A DNA stretch of 64,000 nucleotides from Pseudarthrobacter sp. IC2-21 (GTDB taxonomy: Bacteria > Actinomycetota > Actinomycetes > Actinomycetales > Micrococcaceae), in assembly GCF_034048115.1 (NCBI RefSeq), contig NZ_CP139145.1:4201010-4265009 (forward strand), read 5' to 3'. Each line of letters starts with the position of its first letter. Position 1 is the first letter of the stretch. The position numbers and the translations under genes were made by a program. Below, one piece after another: positions 43,274-52,457 of this stretch. The notes beneath the pieces are model-generated. The model saw nothing but the letters and a program-made list of their open reading frames with translations. It ran no database searches and was not told the DNA's origin.

Positions 43274-44378
43274 ACCTCCGACCAAGTGCCAGACCGGAGG
43301 CGATGAGAGAGCTGTATCTCGTTTCAGCACCTGATAGTCAGCCAGGATTCCAGCTTGTTATGGCTGTTCCCCGCGCATAGGCCCACACATAAGCGGTCAA
43401 AGGGCCACTTCCAGCAAAAGCTGACATTGACCAGGCAGTGAATAGGGGACGATCAAAGAACTAGGAACCTCGGCGTTGCCGTTCAAGAATTCCACTAGGG
43501 AGCCCAATTATCCTACAAATGTCATGACGCACTGTTGAGATGTGGTGTTGCGGGGACACCGTAGCGGCGTCCGCACCGCAAATACAGCTCAGCGATAGAG
43601 GGGAGTTCAGGCGGTGGGATGCCCACTCCGTGGCTAGTGCCCCGTCTTCTGTTTTCCAACACCCCCTGCTGGTCCCCAAACGTGCGGTCTCCAACACGAT
43701 ATGAAGGGGTGGACCTCCGTTGATGTCGGCGGGAGAGCAGTAGAAGATTCATGAGGCTGCAGCGCTGCTCACCTCTGACATGGGCTTCCACTCCCCGGCG
43801 CAATACCCCGCCATACATGGGATCGGTGTAGTCAGAGAGGGTCTACAAACGCCGGCTGGACCGCCCCGCTATGGGCTCTGCTGGGCCCCGTTCTTTTGGC
43901 CCTTACGACAAACTCGTTCCGAACCATCGGTGCCTCACGCGGCATATGACAGCGCATAGAGGACGCGACAATCGTTCTCAGATCGATTGCTGCGAGTCGA
44001 AATAGAGCCATCGTCCCTAGACCTTCGGGGGATCCGGTACCCGTATGCCGCCCGCGCGTCTTCCCTCGACGAGCAATACTTTGCGCATTTCTCAAGAGCC
44101 CTTTGTTTCCACCGAACCCAAAGGAACGCCAGCCTTCTCGATAGCAGTTCTTTCGACACTATGCCGCAGAGGTTTGACGGCCCTGGGCCGATACCGCGCG
44201 AGCGAACCCCGTGACACCTTTGCTGAACTCCAAATTTCTTGTTCTACCCGATCGTCGTTTCATGCCGCATTGTCGCGCGCCAACTTTCATTGAACACGAA
44301 CGGGCAAGACAGACGAGTTGAACGCAAGGACCGAGGGGCCCATTTTGGTTACGTGGTTGTAAGACTCCGACTCCGTAT

Positions 44379-44392
44379 GTTTCACGTGAAAC
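44379..44392. other. parS site 4
   Basis: Exact GTTTCACGTGAAAC; the right flank repeats GTGAA (AAACGTGAA), giving a partial second half-site. Confidence 0.92.
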
Positions 44393-44480
44393 GTGAACGC
44401 CGTAGAAAGCAGTCATGATCTTGCTGCGACGGTGTGGGGTTCAGTCCCAAGAAGGTAGGCCCAGGGGAAGCCGCCAACGG

Positions 44481-44520
44481 TCGAAGAGCTGGGGGTCGAA
44501 GAGCTACTGGTCGCAGAGCC
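44481..44520. repeat. Three imperfect GGTCGAAGAGC repeats
   Basis: GGTCGAAGAGCT, GGTCGAAGAGCT and GGTCGCAGAGCC follow each other at intervals of about 15 bases. They lie just before parS site 5. No function can be assigned. Confidence 0.55.
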
Positions 44521-44553
44521 CAGACGCATACGTCCTTACGGATGTGCCTGACG

Positions 44554-44567
44554 GTTTCACGTGAAAC
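44554..44567. other. parS site 5
   Basis: Exact GTTTCACGTGAAAC, 161 bases after the end of site 4. Confidence 0.93.
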
Positions 44568-45128
44568 ATCATCGTGCTGGCATTCTCCTCTTCGGAACCG
44601 CAACGGCCCTCCGAGACAATGAGAAACTCTGGCGGAAAGCCGAGGAGATCCTCCAAGCGCCCCGGCACAGTCACTGTCGAATATCGTACCGTCCGGGCAC
44701 AGTCTCGACTCAGCAGTCCGGGGCACATGGAGCCAGCGCGAGCATCCGCATTGGGCACGCCGGCAAGCCGTCGAAGAAGTAGCCCGTATCCATGGAAAGT
44801 CAGTCGACGAAGGCATGCCGTCCTGTTCACGGGCCGCCTGCGAGGTTCGCCGCCCTCAAATCGACTGTGTAGGGGAGGAGCCTCGAGGCAAACAAGCAGG
44901 TGTGGTACCGCGATACCTACGACGCTGCACACGCCTTAGTGTCCGCAGTGCACGGGATCGGCCCGAAGTCAGATGTCCGACTGGTGTGACCAGGGCGGCA
45001 TGGGCGCCGATGCCTTAGAGATGGGCCCAGCCGCGAGCTCGGACATACGCGCTGCTGCTGGCAACTTCGGCCCTTCCAACAGCACCGAACGGACGCGCCA
45101 CGAGTGGGTATTTACCGACATCATCGTC

Positions 45129-45186
45129 TTATCCCCAGGAGTTATCCACACAACTATCCACAGGCCTGTCAACACACTTATCCACA
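45129..45186. other. DnaA-box group A inside the parS field
   Basis: Four boxes of the actinobacterial type lie within 58 bases, all in the same orientation: TTATCCCCA (45129-45137), TTATCCACA (45142-45150), CTATCCACA (45154-45162) and TTATCCACA (45178-45186). The spacing is close to that in oriC. The group is about 8.7 kb from the dnaA start. Confidence 0.8.
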
Positions 45187-45389
45187 GCCTTCCGAAACAG
45201 GTCACTACGCGCAGAGCTCGTACTCCATATGCTTCAGGCATCTCCGCCGGTACGGCCCGCACTCGGCGGCTGGAGCGAATGGAATTCTTCCGACGCGGAA
45301 TGTCGGATCTACTCCACAAATAGGTGCTAAATCAGCCCATTACGGCATAGTGTCTGTGCATACGCACATCCGATGTGAGCGGGAGGTCC

Positions 45390-45403
45390 GTTTCACGTGA
45401 AAC
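45390..45403. other. parS site 6
   Basis: Exact GTTTCACGTGAAAC, located between the two DnaA-box groups (45129-45186 and 45478-45532). Confidence 0.93.
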
Positions 45404-45477
45404 ATCCCACGCAACGCGGCCGCCGCTTGCGATATCGCGCAGCGCTCGGGTTCACTGGAAGGGAGAAATCTCACACG

Positions 45478-45532
45478 TTATCCACCACCTCACCTGTCGC
45501 TGTCCACAAAGTTATCCACAGCGATATCCACC
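45478..45532. other. DnaA-box group B inside the parS field
   Basis: Four boxes in 55 bases in the same orientation: TTATCCACC (45478-45486), CTGTCCACA (45500-45508), TTATCCACA (45512-45520) and ATATCCACC (45524-45532). With group A this makes eight candidate boxes in about 400 bases around parS site 6. Confidence 0.75.
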
Positions 45533-46253
45533 GCAGTCAAACTGCCCACCTCCTCACGCCGGATCCGCGTGCTGTGAAATTCTGGCCTCTCCAACGGACG
45601 AATTCTTGAGGTCCAAAGGTATCCATCAAGATGGAGTCCGACCATACAGACTGCCGCATCAGCCCTTGGAGACTTGTCGCCAGCCGTATGGCTCTGCGAC
45701 CCGCACGATGACAATCACTCCCTCACCTCGTGCTCCCGGCGGGTGAACCAGTGCAGCAGGACGACGTGCAGGGTGTAAGACGCATTGACGACAAGTGACA
45801 TGGACCGATCTGAACGAGCGGCCTGGGACACCGTAGTTGATGCCGGGGAAGTGAGTCTCACGGTCGCCGCTTCGGTAGTAGTTCAGCCCCTTGGGTCACG
45901 GGTCAGAGCCGTGGCACCCGATGTCATGACCTGGTCGAAAGAGAACCTCTCCACTCTTGTGGGCAGGTCCATAACGCTGCGGGGGACTACCCGTGCCGGC
46001 CGGTGCTACCCAGGTTTAGTTGAGGAACTGGCGGAAGCAAATCATCTCGCCTGCACATGGGGCCCCCTTAGGCTTTTGCCTGACTCCCACCGACAAGCCA
46101 GCTCCGGGGGAGTGCCCAGGCGGTCCACCAAGCGCCCCTTGGTATGCCGGCCAGTCCTGCTGATCCCTTCAGTGATCTCAGTCGTGTTCTGCATCAGTCC
46201 ATGCCGCAGCGGTCCATGAACGGCTCTCTGTGGGCCGTCCCGTCCTGGGCGCG

Positions 46254-46313
46254 CCTGAACAGGACAGCGGGGCCGGCCTCATCGGGACAGAGCGCCGGAC
46301 CTGAACAGGACAG
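46254..46313. repeat. 14-base direct repeat
   Basis: CCTGAACAGGACAG occurs at 46254-46267 and again at 46300-46313. It may reflect a small duplication in non-coding DNA. Confidence 0.6.
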
Positions 46314-46608
46314 GGCAACGGGCCTGGACAACGCAGTGGGCCTGTACTTAGCCGAAGGGCCTCAAGGCTCCTCCTGCCTCCCCGAGGGGGAATGCCCGGC
46401 TTCGGGGTCTCCTCGGATGGTGTTGCCAATTGGAGCATGTGCCCCGATAGCCGAAGAACTGGGAAGAGCAACTCCTTGATTCGACCCGCTACTGGGATGC
46501 TGCTATCAGTTCGCCTAGTGCCGCGAGCACTTCAACGGGCTAGCTGTATCTGTACCCAACCTCGAGGTCCTCTGCAATAGACAATGGAGCCATGCGCGTC
46601 GGCAGATT

Positions 46609-46622
46609 GTTTCACGTGAAAC
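46609..46622. other. parS site 7
   Basis: Exact GTTTCACGTGAAAC, symmetric over 16 bases with the flanking T/A. Confidence 0.93.
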
Positions 46623-46992
46623 ATGAGCAACGCTCGCTGTCGGTAGCTCGGAACCTGGAACGTCCAGGGTTCTGGGCTGGGTTGAGTACCGTGCGCTTGC
46701 AGCGACGAGCGACAGCTATCTATCGGGGATGAACGGGCCTCTTGGCCATACTGAGTTGGCGGGTCCGATACCTTCTTCGCTGGGCTGTTTACATCACTCA
46801 CGGCGTTCTCTATCCACCTTGAAAGAAGCGAGGACTCTCATGGCCCTGCGGACTGGCTCCATGCTCCACCTTCGCGGAACAAGAGAGCGGCCCGTAGAAT
46901 AGCGGGCCAAGTAGCTCCAGGTCATCTACCTGCACTCCAACACCAACAAGAACGGCAGTACGCGCAAAGCGCCTGCACTAACACCTCCTGAT

Positions 46993-47035
46993 TCTCTGAC
47001 TCTCTGATTCTCTGACTCTCTGACTTTGTCAGAGA
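46993..47035. repeat. Four 8-base tandem repeats ending in a hairpin
   Basis: TCTCTGAC, TCTCTGAT, TCTCTGAC and TCTCTGAC run without gaps from 46993 to 47024. The last unit pairs with GTCAGAGA (47028-47035) across a three-base loop. The tract lies 57 bases before parS site 8. Confidence 0.75.
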
Positions 47036-47091
47036 TTGTGTGCAGTCTTTTCGGTTGGCCTTGTGTCGTCAAGCCGACTTCGAGCATCAGT

Positions 47092-47105
47092 GTTTCACGT
47101 GAAAC
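47092..47105. other. parS site 8
   Basis: Exact GTTTCACGTGAAAC, symmetric over 16 bases with the flanking T/A. Confidence 0.93.
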
Positions 47106-47679
47106 AGTGCGGCGCTTCCTTGTGAGACGAGGTATTCAAGTCTTCGAACTCGCTCAACTGGTCAGTCGGGGAACTGCCCACAGCGCAGATCGCCCGGACG
47201 CCCACAGCCCAAACCTCGGTCACATGGCCAGCCACCATCACGTCACAGCCACGCCAGAACCAAACACGCATGCCACAAGGAGCCAGAAAGACTCCCGGAC
47301 GGCCGTTCCCAATTATCATCCTCAGACGAAAGTACCACGAAACCTATATGTAGCGGGATGGCTCAAGGACACAAGGCAATCGCCAGCCCATCGGTATCCA
47401 TCGGCCAAGTGAGACCAGTGTGATCTGGAGTGGAGCCGATACGGCCAGCCGGCAGCCCGCCCCGCCGTCCGCCACTCCGGACCCACCCAGCAGACGCACA
47501 AACAAAGCGCCCGCGGCACGTCCATCGCGCCGCGTTCTCCGTTCCCAGCAAGAAGCACACTCCTCAAACACACCGGCGGCTCGTTCGGCCAATATCCGGG
47601 CCCGCGCCGTAGCAGCTACCACAACACAGCAAGCCAGGAGGACTCCCTGCCCCGCCGGGGAGGGGCGAAGACAAAACGA

Positions 47680-47707
47680 AGGGCCTGTTTCACGTGAAAC
47701 AGGCCCT
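47680..47707 (-). terminator. parB terminator built around a parS site
   Basis: A perfect 28-base palindrome made of AGGGCCT, the 14-base parS core and AGGCCCT. It starts 22 bases after the parB stop. On the minus strand, the direction of parB transcription, it is followed by TCGTTTTGTC, a short T-rich tail. The stem can reach 12 pairs with an ACGT loop, so it has the form of an intrinsic terminator as well as a ParB site. Confidence 0.7.
47687..47700. other. parS site 9
   Basis: Exact GTTTCACGTGAAAC at the centre of a 28-base perfect palindrome just downstream of parB. Confidence 0.93.
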
Positions 47708-47729
47708 CGCAGCTTCGCGCTGATGTTTG

Positions 47730-49022
47730 CTAGTTATCTGATCCGGGAGCTAGAACATCCATGATCCGGTTCAAGTCCTCAACACTGGCGAACTCTATGC
47801 TGACGCGGCCCTTTCGGACTCCCAGGGAAATTTTTACGTTGGTATCCAACCGGTCGGACAACGACGACGCCAGATAGTCCAGGCGCTCGTGACGGGCGCC
47901 CGGACGCGGGATGTTGTTCTTGGCTGGCTTTGCGGGATCCTGGTACAGCGTCACGGCCTCTTCGGTCGCCCGCACCGACATACCCTCAGCCACAATCTTC
48001 TGCGCAAGTCTTTCCATAGCTGCCGCGTCCGGCAAGGCGAGGAGCGCGCGGGCATGGCCGGCTGAAAGAACACTCGCCGCCACACGGCGCTGCACCAGGG
48101 GTGGAAGCTTCAGCAGGCGAAGGGTGTTGGACACCTGCGGGCGGGAACGGCCAATACGGTCCGCGAGCTGTTCGTGCGTCGTCCCGAAGTCTTCCAGCAG
48201 CTGCTGATACGCCGCCGCCTCTTCCAGGGGATTCAGCTGGCTGCGGTGCAGGTTTTCCAGGAGGGCATCCCGAAGAAGATCATCATCCGTGGTGTCCCGC
48301 ACGATCGCGGGGATGGTCTCCAGCCCAGCGGCCTGGACAGCTCTCCAGCGGCGCTCACCCATGACGAGCTCAAAGGGTTCGCCACCAACTTCGGTTGATG
48401 TTCGGACCACAATTGGCTGGAGGACACCGATTTCGCGCACGGAGTGGATGAGCTCCGCCATGTCATCCTCATCGAAGACTGAGCGGGGCTGTTTGCGGTT
48501 CGGATGGATGTCGGTAACCGGGATCTCGGCAAACCGGACGCCTGGGACCTCAACCAGATCAACGCCGTTATCATCGACGGCGCTTTCGTCCTTGGGAGCA
48601 GCAACCACTTTATTAGTCCCAGTGGCATCCGCTGGTTCCGCCGGAACAGCTACGGCTTCATCGGACGTGGCTGCGGGGCGCCTCTTGGCCGGGGCCTTGG
48701 CCGGAGCTTTCGCGGACGCAGGTTCCGGGGCTGCCTTGCTGTTCGGCTTCGTAACCGCCCGGCTCTTTGGTTCAATCACGTCGGAAGTCAGCGGAGCGTC
48801 CTCGGTACGCTTTTCCTGCACCACAGCCAGCGGCGACCGAACAGACGAATCCGCTGACGCTTCACCGGCGTCCGCCGCGGAATCCACCTTCTTCCGCCCC
48901 TCAGGAAAGAACAGGTCGACGGGCCGCGATGCAGGTGTCCCGTTTCCCGACCCGTTGCCAGCGGCGGAACTTGGAATGAGTGCGCCAAGACCGCGGCCAA
49001 GGCCGCGTCGCTTTTCGCTCAT
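47730..49022 (-). CDS. parB: Chromosome-partitioning protein ParB
   Basis: 430 residues. The N-terminal ~165 residues are low-complexity ([12 protein letters not shown]) after the conserved [16 protein letters not shown]. The ParB/Srx CTPase domain follows with [18 protein letters not shown] and [14 protein letters not shown], then the helix-turn-helix with [16 protein letters not shown] and a C-terminal dimerisation domain. ParB loads as a CTP-dependent clamp at GTTTCACGTGAAAC and spreads to form the partition complex. Ten such sites lie within 8 kb. The gene is followed by parS site 9. Confidence 0.95.
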   Translation of the reverse strand: MSEKRRGLGRGLGALIPSSAAGNGSGNGTPASRPVDLFFPEGRKKVDSAADAGEASADSSVRSPLAVVQEKRTEDAPLTSDVIEPKSRAVTKPNSKAAPEPASAKAPAKAPAKRRPAATSDEAVAVPAEPADATGTNKVVAAPKDESAVDDNGVDLVEVPGVRFAEIPVTDIHPNRKQPRSVFDEDDMAELIHSVREIGVLQPIVVRTSTEVGGEPFELVMGERRWRAVQAAGLETIPAIVRDTTDDDLLRDALLENLHRSQLNPLEEAAAYQQLLEDFGTTHEQLADRIGRSRPQVSNTLRLLKLPPLVQRRVAASVLSAGHARALLALPDAAAMERLAQKIVAEGMSVRATEEAVTLYQDPAKPAKNNIPRPGARHERLDYLASSLSDRLDTNVKISLGVRKGRVSIEFASVEDLNRIMDVLAPGSDN

Positions 49023-49088
49023 GGATAAATCCCTCCGATGGAAGACTCCGGCGCTGCCGGACTCCGGTTGTTGCAGTTCTTGAAGATT

Positions 49089-50144
49089 CTAGCGCTCGGC
49101 GATTTCCGCTGCGGCTTCCAGATAGGACAGTGCGCCACTGGAGGAAGGATCGTATGTCATCACAGTCTGCTGGTAGCTCGGTGCTTCTGAAATGCGCACC
49201 GAGCGGGGTACCACGGCGCCCAGGACCTGGTCCGGGAAATGCTGCCGGACCTCGGCCGCAACCTGGGCTGCCAGGTTGGTACGGCCGTCGTACATGGTGA
49301 GGAGGATGGTGGAAACCACCAGATCTGCGTTGAGGTGCTTTTGAATCATCTCGATGTTCTTCAGCAGTTGGCTGAGCCCCTCAAGCGCGTAGTACTCGCA
49401 CTGGATCGGGATCAGCACCTCGCCGGCGGCACAGAAGGCGTTGACTGTCAGCAGGCCCAGGCTCGGCGGGCAGTCGATGAAGATGTAATCAAGACGCTCT
49501 TCACCATTCTTGGCACGGGTCTTCGCATAGACGTCGATGGCCCTGCGCAACCGCTGCTCACGGGCCACCAGCGAAACAAGCTCAATCTCGGCGCCGGCCA
49601 GGTGAATGGTTGCGGGCGCACAAATCAGGTTACCGATGTCCGGGCAGGGCGCAACGACGTCAGCCAGCGGGAAATCGTTGATCAGGACGTCGTAGATGCT
49701 GTCCACGTCGGCATGGTGCTCAACACCCAACGCGGTGGAGGCGTTGCCCTGCGGGTCAATGTCGATGACAAGCACGTTGAGGCCTGCGGCAGCTAGCGCC
49801 GCGGCAATGTTCACGGTAGTGGTTGTCTTACCCACTCCGCCCTTCTGGTTGGATACAGTGAACACCCTCGTCTTATCCGGCTTGGGCAGTTTCCGGCCCA
49901 CCAGACGCTCCCGGCGCTTGGTCTCATGCGCCAACTCACGGGCAATCGGGCTTGAGTCGTCCATGGTATCGATGACGTTTGTTTTGCTGCCCGACGTTTC
50001 ACGTGAAACAGCTGCTACGGCTGCAATCGGATTTGGGTGATTCTCGCCGCGCACCGGTGCGGAACCCATGCCAGCAAAGGAACGTGCCGACCCCAAAGAC
50101 ACAAACGGGGGGATCCGTCGTGTGTGGGCTTCGCTACTGGTCAC
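49089..50144 (-). CDS. parA: Chromosome-partitioning ATPase ParA
   Basis: 351 residues. An N-terminal extension of about 90 residues precedes the deviant Walker A V-S-N-Q-K-G-G-V-G-K-T-T-T-T-V-N; the A' box V-I-D-I-D-P-Q-G-N-A-S-T and Walker B I-F-I-D-C-P-P-S follow. ParA-ATP binds DNA and is displaced by ParB, pulling the origin region. Part of the extension is encoded by parS site 10, read as V-S-R-E-T. Starts further in are possible because the extension is not conserved in ParA proteins generally; M-D-D-S-S-P at about residue 61 would exclude the parS. Confidence 0.95.
   Translation of the reverse strand: MTSSEAHTRRIPPFVSLGSARSFAGMGSAPVRGENHPNPIAAVAAVSRETSGSKTNVIDTMDDSSPIARELAHETKRRERLVGRKLPKPDKTRVFTVSNQKGGVGKTTTTVNIAAALAAAGLNVLVIDIDPQGNASTALGVEHHADVDSIYDVLINDFPLADVVAPCPDIGNLICAPATIHLAGAEIELVSLVAREQRLRRAIDVYAKTRAKNGEERLDYIFIDCPPSLGLLTVNAFCAAGEVLIPIQCEYYALEGLSQLLKNIEMIQKHLNADLVVSTILLTMYDGRTNLAAQVAAEVRQHFPDQVLGAVVPRSVRISEAPSYQQTVMTYDPSSSGALSYLEAAAEIAER
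49996..50009. other. parS site 10, inside the parA coding region
   Basis: Exact GTTTCACGTGAAAC within the 5' part of parA, read in the coding frame as V-S-R-E-T. It lies 2.3 kb from site 9 and is the parS nearest oriC. Confidence 0.93.
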
Positions 50145-50230
50145 TGGGACACACTCACTCTCGTTCTGCTGTTCCTGCCGTTGTCTAGCCTAACCGCTTC
50201 GCCCAGCAGACCTAGGTTACCGGGCCAGGA

Positions 50231-50881
50231 CTAGGCAATCTTTCGGGTCTTGTTCACTACGATCCGCACCACAGTCGTTGGCTCTTCCAGCAGGTTTTCA
50301 CCCACCGTGAGCACGCTCGTCTGCACACCACCGAGTTTGCGGATCACCTTCGCGGCCTTCTCAATCTCTTCCCCGGCGCTGCGGCCCTTAATGGCCACAA
50401 CCTCGCCGTGGCCGGCAAGCAGCGGAATCGTCAGACCAGCCAGGTTAGTCAGCGCAGACACTGCCCGCGCGGTCACCACATCCGCGTCCACCATGCCAAC
50501 AGCCAGCTCCGCGCGGGTCCTCATCACAGTGACATTGGTCAGGCCCAGATCGTCCACCACTTCCTGGAGCCAGATGACGCGCCGCTCCAGGGGCTCGATC
50601 AGAGTGAGCTCAAGATCAGGCCGCGCAATGGCCAGACACAATCCCGGCAGACCTGCACCGCTTCCGACGTCGGCGACCCGGCTGCCCTGGGGGATCTCAC
50701 TTTCGATGACCGCACAGTTGAGCACGTGCCTGCTCCACAGGCGGGGAATCTCGCGGGGCCCGATCAGCCCGCGTTCCGTCCCCGATGTCGCGAGGTGTTC
50801 AACGTAGCGCTTGGCGAGGTCCAGGCGGTCGCCGAAGATCTTCTCAGCCGCCAGCAGCTCAGCTGCCGTGATATCAACCAT
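50231..50881 (-). CDS. rsmG: 16S rRNA (guanine527-N7)-methyltransferase
   Basis: 216 residues from ATG 50881 (M-V-D-I-T-A-A-E); the longer frame to 51010 overlaps jag. The SAM-binding motif is V-A-D-V-G-S-G-A-G-L-P-G-L-C-L-A, preceded by L-W-S-R-H-V-L-N-C-A-V, and A-R-A-V-S-A-L-T-N-L lies in the C-terminal half, all typical of RsmG/GidB. It methylates G527 in the 530 loop of 16S rRNA; loss gives low-level streptomycin resistance in other bacteria. It lies between jag and parA, the usual order near bacterial origins. Confidence 0.95.
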   Translation of the reverse strand: MVDITAAELLAAEKIFGDRLDLAKRYVEHLATSGTERGLIGPREIPRLWSRHVLNCAVIESEIPQGSRVADVGSGAGLPGLCLAIARPDLELTLIEPLERRVIWLQEVVDDLGLTNVTVMRTRAELAVGMVDADVVTARAVSALTNLAGLTIPLLAGHGEVVAIKGRSAGEEIEKAAKVIRKLGGVQTSVLTVGENLLEEPTTVVRIVVNKTRKIA

Positions 50882-50903
50882 GGTTAACGGGATCAGCAAT
50901 TCT

Positions 50904-51470
50904 CTAGTCGGCGGATACGACGATGTGGCGGCCGGCGCCTTCGCCTTCGGACTCACTGACCAGGCCAAGGTCAGCAACGGCGTCGTGAACGATCTTTCGT
51001 TCGTAGGCACTCATCGGCTCCAGAGCCACGGCCTCACCCGTCTCCTTCACTTTGGCTGCTGCATCCTCAGCTATCTTCTGGAGGTGGCCGGCACGCTCCT
51101 GGCGGTAGCCATTGATGTCCAGCACCAGGCGTGAACGGTTCTCCGTCGCGGAGAGCACGGACAGCCGCGTGAGTTCCTGCAGGGCTTCGAGGACTTCTCC
51201 GTCCTCGCCCACCAGGCTGTCCAGGCTATCGGTCTCGTCCTCCGTGACGATCGAAATGTAGGTCCGTCCGTTCCGGACCTCGATGTCGATGTCACCGTCG
51301 ATGTCGGCGATGTCGAGGAGCTCTTCCAAATAGTCTGCAGCGACGTCGCCTTCCTCCTCGAGGCGGCTGGCAGCGGAACCCTTAGGGTTGTCGTCAGTGT
51401 CCGTCGAGGCTTCGTCCTGATCGTCAATGATCTCGTCGGAAAGGGCGTTTTCAGTGCTTTCGGCTGACAT
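50904..51470 (-). CDS. jag: Jag/KhpB RNA-binding protein (KH and R3H domains)
   Basis: 188 residues. An acidic N-terminus of about 50 residues (D-D-Q-D-E-A-S-T-D-T-D-D) takes the place of the Jag-N domain found in Firmicutes. A KH-type segment contains L-V-G-E-D-G-E-V-L-E-A-L-Q, and the R3H segment contains M-S-A-Y-E-R-K-I-V-H. Jag/KhpB pairs with KhpA as an RNA chaperone in other bacteria. The ATG overlaps the yidC stop by one base (TAATG). Confidence 0.93.
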   Translation of the reverse strand: MSAESTENALSDEIIDDQDEASTDTDDNPKGSAASRLEEEGDVAADYLEELLDIADIDGDIDIEVRNGRTYISIVTEDETDSLDSLVGEDGEVLEALQELTRLSVLSATENRSRLVLDINGYRQERAGHLQKIAEDAAAKVKETGEAVALEPMSAYERKIVHDAVADLGLVSESEGEGAGRHIVVSAD

Positions 51471-52441
51471 TACTTTTTCTTCCTGTTCTTACGCTGGGGC
51501 TGGACACGCTGTCCCTTTTGCTCGATAACTGCCGCGGCGGCAGCTGCTTCCGCTTCGGCGTCGGCCTTTTTCCCGCCCAGAATGGGCAGGGCCGGCAGGC
51601 CCTTGGCCGCACGGCGCTCGGCGAGAGCCTTCGCAGCGGGGGATCCCGGCGTCGGCATCCGGCGGATAACGAAGAACTGCTGCGCCATGGTCCAGAGGTT
51701 GGTGGTGGTCCAGTAGATGAGGACACCGATCGGGAAGTTGATGCCGCCCACGCCGAACACGACCGGCAGGATGTAGAGCATCATCTTCTGTTGACGCATG
51801 AACGGGCTGGCCATGGCCTCTTCGGACATGTTCTTGGCCATGATCTGCTTCTGCGTGATGAACTGCGAGGCCGTCATGGCCAGAATCATCACGATGCTCA
51901 GGACAACAACGGAAACGTTCGTGGCCCCGCCATGCAACAGTGCGGAGGACAGCGGCGCGCCGAAAATGCTCGATTCGTCGAACTGGATGACCTGTTCCTG
52001 GCTCATCGCGCCGATGCCCTTGCCCTGCGTCTTGGCATTGCTGATACCGGAAAGCACCTGGAACAGGGCGAAGAAGAACGGCATCTGGATCAGCATGGGC
52101 AAGCAGGCCGAGAACGGGTTGGTGCCGTGCTTCTTGTACATGGCCATCTGTTCCTGCGCCATGGCCTGGCGGGACAGCTGGTCGGTCTTGCCCTTGTACT
52201 TGTCCTGGAGTTTCTTCAGGTCGGGCTGGAGCAGCTGCATACCGCGCTGCGCCTTGATCTGCTTGACGAAAACGGGGATCAGCGCCGCACGGATCACCAG
52301 CACCAGGCCGATGATGGACAGTGTCCACGTCCAGCCGTTGGCCGCAGGCAGGCCAATGACAGTCAGGCCCTCATGGAATCCCACCATGATGACGGACACA
52401 AGCCACTTGAACGGAAACATGATTGTTTCAAAGAAGTCCAT
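51470..52441 (-). CDS. yidC: Membrane protein insertase YidC
   Basis: 323 residues with about five membrane segments and no large N-terminal periplasmic domain, the Gram-positive/actinobacterial form. Typical blocks are L-V-L-V-I-R-A-A-L-I-P-V-F-V-K-Q-I-K with a membrane-embedded Arg, then a charged helical hairpin (Q-D-K-Y-K-G-K-T-D-Q), N-P-F-S-A-C-L-P-M-L-I-Q-M-P-F-F and a basic tail rich in K and R, which binds ribosomes in this family. It inserts proteins alone or with SecYEG. The gene is 16 bases from yidD. Confidence 0.95.
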   Translation of the reverse strand: MDFFETIMFPFKWLVSVIMVGFHEGLTVIGLPAANGWTWTLSIIGLVLVIRAALIPVFVKQIKAQRGMQLLQPDLKKLQDKYKGKTDQLSRQAMAQEQMAMYKKHGTNPFSACLPMLIQMPFFFALFQVLSGISNAKTQGKGIGAMSQEQVIQFDESSIFGAPLSSALLHGGATNVSVVVLSIVMILAMTASQFITQKQIMAKNMSEEAMASPFMRQQKMMLYILPVVFGVGGINFPIGVLIYWTTTNLWTMAQQFFVIRRMPTPGSPAAKALAERRAAKGLPALPILGGKKADAEAEAAAAAAVIEQKGQRVQPQRKNRKKK

Positions 52442-52457
52442 ACGATATCCCTATTCG

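Larger units (their letters stand above)
42314..47729. other. 5.4-kb gene-free segregation platform between trxA and parB
   Basis: The flanking genes converge (trxA plus, parB minus), so no promoter for either is needed here. No ORF in six frames shows a recognisable family, a good start signal and matching codon use together, apart from a 37-codon IS30 fragment. The segment is visibly less GC-rich than its neighbours. It holds nine exact parS sites, two DnaA-box groups, several hairpins and short tandem repeats, listed separately. Stretches 43384-44378, 45544-46253 and 47106-47679 show nothing I can name. Confidence 0.75.

Noticed and set aside
45785..46219. 144-codon ORF in the parS region
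   Set aside because: It has a TTG start without a ribosome-binding site and no recognisable family; the start reads plausibly but the rest does not. Left as non-coding.
42575..47700. CRISPR array suggested by regularly recurring identical palindromes
   Set aside because: The repeats are the parS consensus, 14 bases long, and spaced at irregular intervals of 90 to over 1200 bases; no cas genes are present.
42314..47729. tRNA or rRNA genes in the gene-free region
   Set aside because: I looked for the T-loop GGTTCGAAT-type core and acceptor pairing and for rRNA-like blocks, and saw none. A tRNAscan/Infernal run would settle it.
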